Assembly: GCA_029961685.1 (NCBI GenBank)
Contig: JARWKL010000014.1
Coordinates: 21,458,452-21,522,451 of the forward strand
DNA: 64,000 nt
Reading direction: 5' to 3'
DNA from: Aristolochia californica
Lineage: Eukaryota > Streptophyta > Magnoliopsida > Piperales > Aristolochiaceae
A program made the translations under genes and the position numbers. Positions within the stretch are counted from its first letter, which is position 1; each line of letters begins with the position of its first letter. The notes below the pieces were generated by a model. That model was given only the letters and a program-made list of their open reading frames with translations, ran no database searches and had not been told where the DNA came from. This document shows positions 42,807 through 53,670 of this stretch, piece by piece.

Positions 42807-42937
42807 GTAGTTTTATCGTAATTGGACTCTACTACCTTCCTCTATTATAAATAGAGGTTCATGTACTCTGATTACAACAAGTTATTGATGTCAATGAAGT
42901 ATTTCACTTTTCCATAAATTCAACAATTCCTAACAAG

Positions 42938-42947
42938 TGGTATCAGA
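42938..42947 (+). promoter_or_regulatory. Primer-binding site after LTR E
   Basis: TGGTATCAGA, 2 nt after the LTR end at 42935, leading into a copia gag. Confidence 0.82.
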
Positions 42948-42970
42948 GCTTTGGTTCATGATTCAAAGCA

Positions 42971-43830
42971 ATGACTAGCAGAGAAGGATCGGTACTAGGG
43001 ATCAACAAATTTAACGGTATGGATTTTACGTTCTAGAGGATGCAAATCGAAGATTATCTGTATAGTAAAAAACTTCACGTACCACTTCTGGATATGAAAC
43101 TAGAAAGTGTGAAAGATGATGAGTGGAATCTCCTCAATAGACAAGTGTTGGGAGTAGTCCGGTTGACACTATCAAAGAATGTTGTTCACAACGTGGCATC
43201 GTAGAAACCCACAACGGGGATGATGAAGATTTTATCTAACATGTATCAGAAGCCTTCAGCAAATAATAAGGTACATCTCATGAAAAAACTCTTAAATTTA
43301 AAGATGACAGAAAATACATTAGTTGGATCACGTTTAAATGAGTTTAGCATGATTTTCAATCAATTGACATGTGTTTAAATTAAATTTGATGATGAGGCTT
43401 GTGCTTTGATTCTTTTGGTGTCTCTACCAAATTGATCTTTAATGATGTTCATGACACCATTCTCACGAAGGGTTGCGGTCAGCAACTTTTTAGGCAACGG
43501 AAAGTTGATCTTTAATGATGTTCATGACACCATTCTCACGGAGGAAGTTCATAGAAAGGACTTCGGAGAATTGTCAACATCTAATTCTGCCCTAAGTATT
43601 GATACTAGAGGCAGGAACTTCGAGAGGAATTACAACAAGGGCAATAGTAAAGGGAAGTCAAGGAATGGTAGAAGTAAGTCCAAATTCAGAAGGAATGTGG
43701 AATACTAGAATTGTAGAAAGTCTGGTCACATAAAGAAGAACTGCAAAGCACCGAAGAAGGATGAAAAGAAAAACAATGATGCAAATGCAGTGATTGAAGA
43801 TGTATAAGATGCTTTACTCTTATCGGTTGA
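42971..43830 (+). pseudogene. gag of a TNT1-like Ty1/copia element (broken)
   Basis: A copia gag with several stops: INKFNGMDF, MQIEDYLYSKKL, LLNRQVLG, YQKPSANNKVHLMKKL, LNEF..IFNQL, then a basic region and a partial zinc knuckle (NCRKSGHIKKNC near 43710-43745, first Cys lost at a stop). A 36-bp word (TTGATCTTTAATGATGTTCA...) is repeated at 43432 and 43505, a 73-bp offset that shifts the frame. The element is cut off near 43830-43855. Its gag type differs from elements F and I. Confidence 0.8.
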
Positions 43831-43854
43831 TAGCCCTATTGACTCTTCTTTTCA

Positions 43855-44179
43855 TTATGGAAAAAAGGAAAACTTCATTAACTTAATGTAATATGAGTAC
43901 ATGAGCACCTATTTATAGCAGAGGAAAGTAATAGAGTCCAATTATAGTTAATGTACCCTTGTCCCAATTACACCCAAAGTCTAACACTTAAAGATAAGTA
44001 CGTAATTAAACCACTCATCACAAATAGAAGACTAACATAACCAAAACACTATTAAACTGAGACTCTTCTACGAGATCTAATTCTGTGAGACTCCTGTAAG
44101 ACTCCACCATATTTATTTTGGCTTTGTGTGACTTCTTAGTGTGAGAGAAAGTAAGAACCTTTCATATCTTCTTTCAACA
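43855..44179 (-). repeat. Truncated copia LTR remnant (minus strand)
   Basis: On the minus strand it starts TGTTGAAAGAAGATATG (44179) and shares the body of D-type LTRs (GAGTCCAATTA, CACCTATTTATAG on the plus strand). Its inner end is lost at about 43855. Confidence 0.6.
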
Positions 44180-44769
44180 CCCCCGCATGCTACAGTTTAT
44201 AACTTCAGCCTGCAATGAAAAGAATTCTTGGTCTTCAACTTTCTTTGCCGCAAAGAATTCTTCATAGAAGCAAAAACTTCATCTTTTGTGCTCCCCCTTT
44301 CTTGAATATTTTGGTCACATAAAAATTACCACAACATGTGGAACAAAATACCTCTTTCTTTTAATTCTACTTTACTTCTCCCTTTCAAGCTAGGGATAAA
44401 AAGGAAATATAGACCCAACTTAGACAAAAAACAATATGGGAGAAGAAAATTACTCCTACCCATACAACAATGATCCATACACCAGTCAAAATGGTCATAG
44501 TCTGAAACACGCTGCACTCAATTTTAAAGGCAAAACATTAGCCCAACTTTAGGACTTAAAAAAGAGACTACTCACTTTTTAAGGGTAGCTCAAACACAAA
44601 TCACCTCTTGGGTGAAGAATAAAAGACTTGACTCAAGATGGATATTGGGCACACTCCTATACTTTCTAGGTAGTGGGTCAAGGCATTGCTCTCGATTGAT
44701 AAAAACATAAGATGATAAACTGAAGAAATACTTGAGGAAAACAACTTTAACCAGAAGGACGCAAGTATG
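44180..44769 (-). mobile_element. Copia 3' non-coding debris
   Basis: About 44640-44700 is a minus-strand copy of the 3' non-coding region seen at 29515-29570 (words such as GGGCACACTCCTATACTTTC). No intact frame; the short antisense frame at 44326-44517 is not convincing. Confidence 0.5.
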
Positions 44770-45153
44770 TGTTGAATTTAGGACCCTTTACTAAAAACTC
44801 AAGCAAGGTGAGAGAGGGAGAAAGAAAAAAGAAGAGAGAGAGTGCTCTCGGGTAGAGAGAAGAGTTTAGGCTAGAGAGGAAGGCTTCACGAGATGAGAAG
44901 TGGAAAACTACTTCTTTCTTATTATAATTTGAGTACAAGAACCTCTATTTATAGTAGAGGAAAGTAGTAGAGTTCAAGTACAATTAAACTACCATTCTCC
45001 TAATTACATCCGAACTATAACTCTTAAAGATAAGTTTATCATAATAAAATAACTCAACATAATTAGAAGACTATCATAACTCAAACTAAAACTCTTCTAT
45101 GAGGATGTGATCATATGATAAAGATGCCAACTTGTGGTTATATTTGTGGGTCC
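44770..45153 (-). repeat. Truncated F/I-type copia LTR
   Basis: The plus strand reads TGTTGAATTTAGGACCC, as in the element I LTR at 56005, and includes the AGAGAGGGAGAAAG purine stretch. It is interrupted at GGGTCC by the D-type LTR at 45154. Confidence 0.72.
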
Positions 45154-45627
45154 TATTGGAAGATAGGGCCCAAGGCCACACGACCAAGGAAGGCCCACAT
45201 ATCTAAGAGTATTGTAAGATGGCCACACAACCAAGGAATGCCCACATATCTAAGAGTATTGAAAGATGGGCCAAGCACATAAGAAGTAGGACCCACCATG
45301 ATTACCATAAGCTGGCATCCTTATCACATAAGTTGAAAGATCAAGAAGGACTCACAAAGATAACCACAAGCTAGTTAGAAGATCAAGAAGGACTCACAAA
45401 GATAACCATGAGCTAGCATCTTTATCTTATGGTCACATCCTAGAAGAGTTATAGTTTGAGTTATGGTTGTCTATTATTTATATTGAGTTATTTAATTATG
45501 CTAAGGCTTATCCTTAAGTGTTAGAGTTTGGGTGTAATTGGGACAAAGGTAGTTTTATTGTAATTGGACTCTACTACTTTCTGCTATTATAAATAGATGT
45601 TCATGTACTCTGATTATAATAAGTCAA
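45154..45627 (+). repeat. Truncated D-type LTR
   Basis: Starts TATTGGAAGATAGGGCCC, has internally repeated CACACGACCAAGGAAGGCCC and GACTCACAAAGATAACCA blocks, and is cut at GTCAA (45623-45627), where chromovirus G begins. The missing end (TGAAGTATTTCAC...) is not found on the other side of G/H. Confidence 0.75.
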
Positions 45628-46250
45628 TGTTATGGTCCCTAGCCATAGATCTAGTAACTTGGCATGGGAATGGTAATTCTAGAGTGAGAAAAACGAGTTC
45701 AGCACGGGTAGGTGCTACTCCTTTGGGTAAGAGGTATAATGACCTCTTATGGAACTCGAAAAAAGGAGATTTCAAGGCCCCCTTGCTGGTCTCGGCTGAG
45801 AGGTTGAGAACCCTCTTGTTCTTCATAGAAAGAGAGGATTTTTATCCTCTTGTGGTTCACGGAAAATCAGAAGAGGGCCTTCTCTCTCTCTCGGAATGTT
45901 GTAGAGAACAATAGATCAAAAAGGTAGAAGAGAAATCAGGTTCAAGAGGGACCTAGAGCTCGTCAAGAAGAACTCCAAACCCTAGAGCTCATCTAGGAGA
46001 ACTCTTAAACCCTGTTTAACCTAAAAATCAATACTTGCCTTCTCTTCATTCCTTTACCTTCTAAATTGGGTTTGAAACAAATAGACTTTAGGGTTTCATA
46101 ATTACATTTCTACCCCTATGGCATGTAACCCTAAATACTTAATGAAAAATATACTTAAAAGCAATATAAAATATGAAAGTAAAAGTAATTAACTCAGTAA
46201 GTTAGTGGCACCTCCTTTGAGTGACTCGGTTAGCTATTGAGTCCTCAACA
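45628..46250 (-). repeat. 3' LTR of copy G
   Basis: 623 bp. The minus strand reads TGTTGAGGACTC...GACCATAACA. Its inner end on the minus strand codes for VTRSMARDHN, the LTR-encoded gag start seen in other copies. Related solo LTR at 51695-52470. Confidence 0.8.
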
Positions 46251-49110
46251 TTTGCCCCCCCCCCCCTCACTTGGAGAAAGAGTTTATCCTCAAACTCATA
46301 AGTTGGGTAGTCCTGATTGAAGTTGTCCAACTGTTCCCATGTAGCAGTTGTTGGTTCGTTGTCCTTCCATTGTACTAGAATCTCCCACTGGTCATGAATA
46401 AGGCGGGCACATAATACCGTGGCTGGAGTAAGAATAACCCGTCCATTGTCCACTGGGGGAAGGGACGGGGTGGAAGGAGGGGGTGAGCACTGAAAGGGTT
46501 TTAGGGAGACATGAAACACATCATGAAGTTTGTCTATGGTGGGAAGTTGCAGTTGATAGGCGATCGGCCCCACACACCGAATAATAGAGAAAGGGCCAAA
46601 GTACTTTGGGGAAAGTTTATTTTACTATTGGCCAGCAATTGTCGGTGTGGTTGGAGGCGTAGCCAAATGTAGTCCCCTTCCTTGTATGAGATATCCATGT
46701 GCCCTTTGTCATAGAATTCCTTCATACAAACTTGTTCTTTGAGGAGTTGAGCAGAAATATTCTGTAGCACCTGGTCCCGTTCAATTAGTGCTTGATCAAT
46801 AGAGTCCACTCGGGTGGAGACTGGAGTATAAGAGAGAAGTCGAAGAGGATCTCTTCCATATAGAACGCTAAAGGGAGTAAACAGTAAGGTTGTGTGGAAG
46901 TAATTTTTGTAACAATATTCAGCCCATGGTAACCATTGAACCCAAATTTTAGGACAATCGCCCACAAGACATCTAAGATACATTTCCACAGTGCGATTAA
47001 CCACCTCTGTTTGGCCGTCTGTTTGAGGATGATAGGATGATGAGAATTTCAGCTTGGTGCCGCATAGACCAAAAAGTTCCCTCCAAAAACTGTTGATAAA
47101 GACCGCATCACTGTCATTGACAATCGATTCTAGAATGCTATGTAAACAAACAATATGCTTGAGGAATATTTGTGCCACTCGGGATGCAGTATATGGATTT
47201 GCATGGGGATAAAGTGGGCATACTTGGAGAACCTATCCAACACCACAAATAATACCGATTTGCAGGAAGACTGCGGAAGACCTTCAATGAAATCCATAGA
47301 TATATTGGCCCACACTTATGGAGGAAGTGCAAGAGGTTGCAAAAGACCCACTGGACTTAAGTGTTCGGCCTTGTTACGTTGACAAATCAGACAGGATGTG
47401 ACATATGCTGCAATGGAGGTCTTCATAGCCTACCTATAGAAATCCGCTTGAATGCGAGGTAAAGTTCTTTGTATTCCTTCATAAGGGCTATCATGGTATG
47501 CAGAGAGGATGGCTGAAACAAACTCTGAATTGTGTGGTACATATAAGCACAATTTGTAGTAAATAAGAGAATCCTTGACCATCTAGAGTCTAGTGCCCGT
47601 GCAAATTTTGGAGGACCAGATTGGTTGTATTTTCCTCCTTTACCAAGTCTAAGAGAAGAAAATGAGGCTAGCTAATGGCATAGAGAAGCGGCGGATTCTC
47701 CAAACGTCGTGACAAGGAGTCGACGGCCTTGTTTAACCACCCAACGTGGTATTCCACTGTAAAGTTGAACCCCATAAATTTACTAATCCAGTGTTGTTGA
47801 GGAGAAGTCATGAGGCGCTGCTCTAGCAAATATTTAAGACTGTAATGATAAATGCGAGTGAGAAATGCATGACCCCATAAGTAAGGTCGCCAATGTTAGA
47901 CAACTTTGGCCAACCCGATTAACTCGCATTCATATGCTACCAATTTGTGATGTCGGTCTGCCAATTGTCTGTTGAAACATGCAATAGGGTGAAATTTTTA
48001 TTGTAGAACAGCCCCAATGCCTCCACCGGATGCGTCACACTCGACCTCAAATAAATCTTCAAAATTTGGAAGTTGCAGAACTGGTATGGGTGCAAGAGCT
48101 AATTTGAGATCTGTGAAGGACTGTGTGGCCTAGTCATTCCAAATAAAGGAATTTTTTTTAGGAGGCTTTTCAATGGTGTTGCTAATGACCCATAATTCTT
48201 GATAAATTTTCTGAAATATCCTGCTAATCCCAAAAACCCTCTCAAAGTAGAGGTATTCATAGGTTGCGGCCAATCAGCGATGGCTTGAATTTTCTCGAAA
48301 TCAACTGTGACACCATCATGGGAAATAATATGGCCGAGATAGGCCACATGGGACGTCGCCAAAGAGCATTTAGATTTCTTAAAATATAGTTGATGTGAAT
48401 GTAACAATTGAAATATCACTCTTACATGCTCTAAATGCTGAGTTCCGGACTGGCTGTAAATGAGTATGTCATAAAAAAATAAGTACAAATTTGCGTTGAT
48501 AGTTGTGGAATACCTCATTCATTAACGCCTGGAATGTGGATGGGGCATTGGATAACCCAAATGGCATGACCAAAAATTCAAAATGGCAGTGATGAGTACA
48601 GAAGGTAGTTTTCTCAATGTCTGCTGGATGTATATGAATCTGATGATATCCGGAGCGCAAGTCCAATTTGGTGAATACCCATGACCCATGTAATTCATCT
48701 AGAAACCACAGGAATAGGGAACTTGTCTTTCATAGTTTGTGCATTCAAATCCCAATAATCAACACAAAATCACCATGTAACATCATGTTTCTTAACAAGG
48801 AGGACAGGTGAAGAAAATGGTGAACAACTACTATGAATAAGGCCATGCTGCAGCTTGGCTTGGCACTATCTTTCTATTTCATCTTTATGCAGGTGTGGAT
48901 ACCAATAAGGTTGAACCACCACCACATCTGAGCCTGGTTTTAAACAGATCTGATGGTCACAATGCCTCAAGGGAGGCAGCCCGAAGGACTCTTGGAACAA
49001 GTCTGAGAATTCATCTAGGAGATGTTCTATAGTGTTGTTCGGATTATCCTGTGTGTGAAGCATATGAATGTGATGTGGCTTGTCAACTTAACTGCCCTGT
49101 AATAGTACTT
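46202..49110 (-). pseudogene. pol of copy G (broken)
   Basis: Minus strand: RT segments in 48469-48666 and 48099-48518 ([28 protein letters not shown]; active-site region reads FFYDILIY, one Asp lost), RNase H traces around 47900-48100, integrase zinc region and core across 46534-47400 ([16 protein letters not shown] intact), and chromodomain with terminal segment in 46202-46573 (WEILVQWKDNEP...TWEQ) running into the LTR. Many frameshifts and stops. Confidence 0.85.
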
Positions 49111-49184
49111 GGCATCCAACAATCTCGAGCCCCTGGAAAACCAAAATCGGAGGTTGCAAACACCTCATCGGTAAGGGCAGATTT

Positions 49185-49760
49185 GTGTTCAACTTTAAAA
49201 AACCTCTCTCGCAGGATGCAAAATGTCTCCCAGAAGAGGAGACGTTAGAAATTCGAGAGCCCTATGTCTCTCCAGTGGTGGGGACATCCAAAATTGGGGA
49301 CACAGATCCGAAATTGGAGTCTAATACATCAAATCCGAAATCGCCCAAAATCACGTCGGCATTGGACGATTTGGTTGCGACCTCAAAGCCAAAATTGGGG
49401 ACAATGGAAATCTCTGAGCATGGACGTTATGCCCAAAAATCCCGAGCAGGACAATGGGACCCAGAAATTTCGAAATCAAACCACCCCTACTCACGGCAAG
49501 CAACAGTTCGTCCTGAACAGAAGAAGGAAAATTTTCCAATGATTGTTCCGACCAGGAAATGTTTTTGAGAGCCCTCTATCTCGAAAAATCTCCAAGCAGC
49601 AAAGCCCCAAAGGGCTACTGTTCACCTTCGGAGAAAGAGGAGACTTTGTTGGCTCCGTCAGACAAAATCCAATGGGAGTTGGCTTTCGGACAACAGCTCT
49701 CATTCTCAATCTACCTCTCGGAGTACCATAGGGAACCCAATTTCCACAAATGTTAGGGTA
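49185..49760 (+). pseudogene. Element H leader region, related to elements B and C
   Basis: Several short overlapping frames. Words such as FKKPLSQ.AKCLPEEE, FLRALYLEKSPSSKAPKGYCSPS and IQWELAFGQQLSFSIYL parallel C (37480-37680) and B (6740-6900). No recognised domain. Probably decayed common leader rather than a gene. Confidence 0.4.
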
Positions 49761-49916
49761 AGTCTCTGCAACCTATTAAATTCATTCAATCTTATGGAAA
49801 GATAGGGAAAATAATTGTAAGGGTGAATTGTTATTCCATCTTTTGGGAACTTTCAATTGGCTGTTGTTCGCCCTCGGGAAAAAGGTAAGGTTGGAAGGGA
49901 CGAAATATGAAGGCAT

Positions 49917-50516
49917 GTGATTGACACTCCTGTACAATTCATAAAATCAGTAGAGAAGGTATTTGAAAGAATGGTTGATAGGAGTATTTTTGCTGGGAAC
50001 TCTCGGTTCTCTATTTTTCTGGTGAAATGGTATGGTCAGCATGGTCAAGGATGCTGGTACCCAGTGGAAGGTGTTAAACATGATGGGGTTGTTGTCTCTG
50101 GCAGCGCTCAACTGTATGGGACGACTTCTATTGTTGTGGATGAACACATTAATAGTGTGTATGTTCCTGGTCATTTTTCCAGCAGTAACAGTTCATCTCA
50201 TAACTTTGTGTTTAATTTTTTGGATGATATGTATGGTACTTGACCACTGTTTGTCAAAGTTCTTCAACCAGGTGTGAATTTTGGTGATGAAATTTTGTTG
50301 GGTATTCAGGGCAGGGTTGAGATAATTCTGTGGATCAATGATTTTTCTATTGATGGGACTAGCAGTAGTAAGTTTTTTCTTGGTCAAATTGACAATGTTG
50401 AGCTGAAATTTTTGGATCTCATGTATGATGTTCGGGCCCTGTTCATAAAAAAATTTCTATTCGGTGGGAGTTCTGAATATGAGAAGGGAGCTAACGTGGA
50501 AAAAAAATGGAGATAA
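49917..50516 (+). pseudogene. Element H family-specific frames
   Basis: 49917-50243 (108 codons) and 50274-50516 (80 codons) resemble C and B (FNFLDDMYGT, FGDEILLGIQGRVEI, WINDFSIDGTSSSKFFLG). The codon matching the B stop at 7352 is CAG here. No known function. Confidence 0.45.
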
Positions 50517-51168
50517 ATTTTTTTTGGGTGTGCTGGGAATGGTTTTGTGGATGAATGATTTTTCTATGGTTGGGTTGCACAGTCTGACTCAATTTCCAAT
50601 TTTTGTTACTGTTGTATTCTTGGGTTGGACAGGAGAGCCATTTTACATTTTTAAATTTGCTGCTATTGTGGAAATGCAGAAATGGACTCAACAGAAAGAA
50701 ATAAAACCGATTAGAAGTGATGAAGATGAACAACACCTAGAATATGTAGAAAATGAAAATGAATCACAGGGTGCCTCATGCCTCTATAGCTCATGAGAAT
50801 CAGGGACATGCTGCAATGATTACTGTTGTTCAGATCTATGAAAACAAGTTTAAAAACAGAAAACTGATAGGTTTATCTTTAGGCCAGCACCATAGCAGTG
50901 TTTATTAGAAGAGTGGAAGTTCTACCTATTGTTCCAGTTCAATCCAATGCATTGCTGGATTGTACGGCGTTGTTTTGGCACTGTAGAACACAGTGCTGCC
51001 AACAGTGCCACTACTGAAAACAATGCTGATAATTCTGTGAGTAGTAGCAGCAGTGACTTATGGCCCACAATTATCTATTGTTGTGGGTACAACAAATACT
51101 CCTCTGCAGGATGTAGCTAATTCTGGCCGGACAGGGACAGAGTTAAAAATAATTTCTATTATTACTAC
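50517..51168 (+). other. Element H internal sequence, no recognised gene
   Basis: Short open stretches (50464-50796, 110 codons; 50929-51120) without a domain I recognise. Words containing ACAGTGCTGC and AACAATGCTGA recur, as near 52760-52830 and 52920-52990, suggesting low-complexity internal duplication. Confidence 0.4.
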
Positions 51169-51529
51169 TGTTAAGCACCTAGCCAATACTACCCCAAAGA
51201 CCGGCCTGTAAGGAGCGGAAGACATAGGTACTTAACCCAGGACCGTAACATCACACCCCTCCTTCGCGGGCCGACGGCCCACTTGCGATGGCCCACTCTA
51301 GCGATGGCCCACTCCGCCAAGGTCACCCCCTCCGCACGTGCGATGGCCTACTCCGTCAAGGTCGCCCCCTCCGCATAGGTCGCCCCCTTCGCAGTCGCCC
51401 CCTCCGGGATTCGAACACGCGACGAGGGAGCTAGCTCTGATACCAAATGTTAAGCACCTAGCCAATACTACCCCAAAGACCGGCCTGTAAGGAGCGGAAG
51501 ACATAGGTACTTAACCCAGGACCATAACA
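51169..51529 (-). mobile_element. TRIM (miniature LTR element), 361 bp
   Basis: Terminal direct repeats of 82 bp (51169-51250; 51448-51529) starting TGTTAAGCACC and ending GACCGTAACA/GACCATAACA, with target duplication ACTAC (51164-51168; 51530-51534). Next to the right repeat the minus strand reads TGGTATCAGAGCT (primer site); next to the left repeat it reads GGAGGGGTGTGA (polypurine tract), so the element is on the minus strand. The 197-bp interior is GC-rich with repeated GCGATGGCCCACTC and CCCCCTCCGCA words and encodes nothing. Confidence 0.93.
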
Positions 51530-51694
51530 ACTACATGTACCATTAGTGGAGATCTTAAGCCCAAGAGGATGCTAATAATTAAAATTATTGTTGCTATTGC
51601 AATGAAGATAAGGGCACCCCAGTAGCAACTACAAACTGAAAAATATAATGCAGCTGAGCACCACCTAGAATATTCTGACTTTGACCAAATGCAT

Positions 51695-52470
51695 TGTTAT
51701 GGACACAATAACACTGAGTCATCTACTTTACTTTTATTATTTATGTTGCTTTTAATTTTGAATTTTATTGATTTGTAATAAGACTTAAAGGTAGGGTAGA
51801 ATTGGGTTTTATAACCCTAACCTATGTTAATGTTAATGACGCTATTTAAGGGATAAGGATGGAGAAATAAAGCAAGTTTGGAATTAGCATAAACTAGGGT
51901 AATTTACGTTCTTGCTAGGCTCCCTATTCTAGGGTTCTTGGCGTGAACTCTCTTGGTGGTTTGCTGCATCCATTGGGGAGTCTTTGAGGAGATCTTGGAA
52001 GAAAAAGGAAGAGGAATAACCCTTCTCTTCCAAGCTGCAAGAGCAATCTACCTCTGCCACGAATCAGCAGTAAGAGGGGGAGGTTTGCGAGAGCCTTATC
52101 ATCAAAGGAGGAGGCTTTTGAGTTGCTGGTTGGAGGAGATCTTCAAGAGGTATTTTTGATTACCTTTTCCATGTTTGGAAAGGTCTTCTCTGGTCTCTTT
52201 TACGTATAAGATAGTAGATGCATGGTTTTAGGGATTTATACCTGTTGACGTGAGTTATAAAATAGGGGATTCATATCGGAGTGGTTAAACATTCTTTTAA
52301 CTTGTTGGCTGCATCTATAATTGAGAAAATGAAACTCCTTTTTAATCCTAACATAAAAGGAGAAGTAGAAGAGAGTTCGTTTCACAAAAACGTGTTAAAA
52401 AACCCTCAAACAGTGCTGCATCCTTATTTAACTCGTCGAGTTACTAGATCTATGGTTAGGGACCATAACA
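51695..52470 (+). repeat. Solo LTR of a G-type chromovirus
   Basis: 776 bp, TGTTATGGACACAATAACAC...GGGACCATAACA, with target duplication TGCAT (51690-51694; 52471-52475). The last ~35 bp (GTTACTAGATCTATGGTTAG...) match the copy G LTR end, coding VTRSMVRDHN. No internal sequence remains. Confidence 0.87.
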
Positions 52471-53180
52471 TGCATGTGCATGGGGGGAACATAGATGTTG
52501 CTCTTGGTGTATTTAATGTATTACCTGCCATTGATCTCATCTCAAATGAAATCATATGTGGTAGAGGTGTTGTCTTTGGTGAAGATTGTCTTAATACCAT
52601 TGATTTTGAGAAGTTGTTGGTAGATAGGGAGACTCTCAATGATGAAGGTTCTCTTGGCCATATTTTGAATGTTATGCTGTGGGGAATAATTTTTCTGGCT
52701 ATTGACGGGAAAAATATTAAATTTTGGGCGGCGTCTGAACAGAGTATAAGTGTTGCTGCTGTGGCACTGCTGCAACTAGTGCTGCCAACAATGGTACTGC
52801 TGAAAACAGTGCTAATAGTCCTGAGAGTAGAACCAGCAATGCTTTATGAAGTCCATGATGTTTTCTATTTGGAAGAGGCTCATGAGTTATTCCACCAAAA
52901 ACAGCGTTGTTGTGCCAAGGACACCATGCTGCTAGACAGGCAAGGACACAGTGCTGCTATGGCAGTGCAGAACACAATGCTACTCGACAACCATGCAAAA
53001 AGTGATGCACGGGCAATGCTGAATGAAATAGGTGTTATTCATTCTGGACATCTAAATAACTCTTTGATTGTTCTCTCCCATAACCAAGTTGTTGCAACAA
53101 TTACATCAGTGGCAACAAAGATCATTGATACAAAAAATCAGGGGGGCAAAAATGTTGGGCTTTCTGTGGATGATGGCTGA
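52281..53180 (+). pseudogene. Chance fusion frame: solo LTR plus element H sequence
   Basis: A 299-codon open frame. Its first ~63 codons come from the inserted solo LTR (including YLTRRVTRSMVRDHN); the rest is H sequence, whose second half (QRCCAKDTMLLDRQGHSAA..., LNEIGVIHSGHLNNSL) parallels element B. The fusion arose when the LTR inserted. No evidence it is a gene, though it is long for chance. Confidence 0.5.
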
Positions 53181-53195
53181 TTTCATAATGCATTT

Positions 53196-53501
53196 GTGTC
53201 CGACCGAGATACGCGGATGATGGTTGTCAAGAAGGGTGGCATGATCTCTGCTGGTAACTCGAGCCAAGTAGGTGATGGTGCTGGTGCAATCCTCTTTATG
53301 ATAAGTTTAGTTGCAGAGCAGAAGGCATTACCATTTCTTGGTGTATTCATCAATTTTACTATTGCTGGTGTGGACCCGTCTGTAATGGGCATAGATCAAC
53401 TTGTTGTAATTTCTGCTGCGGTGAAAGCGTTGTTTGAGGAAATCGTTCCTGCATTCCATGTCATGTTGCTTTATGGTATTGGAGTGTGCTACAACAAGTG
53501 A
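53196..53501 (+). pseudogene. Captured 3-ketoacyl-CoA thiolase fragment (element H)
   Basis: About 85 residues match plant peroxisomal 3-ketoacyl-CoA thiolase (KAT/PED1; last step of fatty-acid beta-oxidation): KKGGMISAGNSSQVGDGAGA, then VAEQKALPFLGVF, then GVDPSVMGI and ISAAVKAL. No intron interrupts it. Catalytic Cys/His segments of the full enzyme are absent, so it cannot be a working thiolase. Element B has the same, more eroded piece. Confidence 0.82.
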
Positions 53502-53670
53502 TACTGGCAGTGTCCCAAAAAAAAATCTCGGGTGGAATGCTTCAGTTTTTTCGTCCAGAGGGCTGACACAAATACCATGGATGTGACTGGGAATAGGTGG
53601 AAACATCGGCATGGACAAGCAAACCCTACCTTCGAGCTTGAGGATAAGCTCTTTCTCCCAAGGGGTGTAA

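Larger units (their letters stand above)
30225..42925 (+). mobile_element. Element D: non-coding copia-like LTR element with three nested insertions
   Basis: Target duplication ATTCC (30220-30224; 42926-42930) inside LTR E. 5' LTR 30225-30613; primer site at 30614; 3' LTR 41196-41523 plus 42812-42925. Internal sequence, once nested elements are removed (30614-30954, 36176-36702, 40351-41195), is only ~1.7 kb and encodes nothing recognisable, so D is non-autonomous. Nested in it: the intact chromovirus (CTTTA), element C (AAGTA) and a Tat-like solo LTR (GTAGT). Confidence 0.85.
41196..42925 (+). repeat. 3' LTR of element D, split by a Tat-like solo LTR
   Basis: TGTTGGAAGATAAGC...AATTCAACA: 41196-41523 and 42812-42925. 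It has an extra ~53-bp internal duplication (a repeated CACGACCAAGGAAGGCCCAC block) compared with the 5' LTR. It is followed by ATTCC. Confidence 0.85.
45628..49140 (-). mobile_element. Chromovirus-type Ty3/gypsy copy G, 5'-truncated (minus strand)
   Basis: 3' LTR 45628-46250 and pol back to the end of the protease region. Gag, primer site and 5' LTR are missing. The minus-strand similarity ends around 49110-49140, where sequence typical of element H begins on the plus strand. A diverged subfamily with a 623-bp LTR. Right boundary approximate. Confidence 0.78.

Noticed and set aside
46255..46266. Poly(C) run as a further conserved tract
   Set aside because: It is the polypurine tract of minus-strand chromovirus G, an expected feature.
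51298..51504. 68-codon frame in the TRIM
   Set aside because: It is produced by the GC-rich internal repeats and spans the terminal repeat; no protein-like features.
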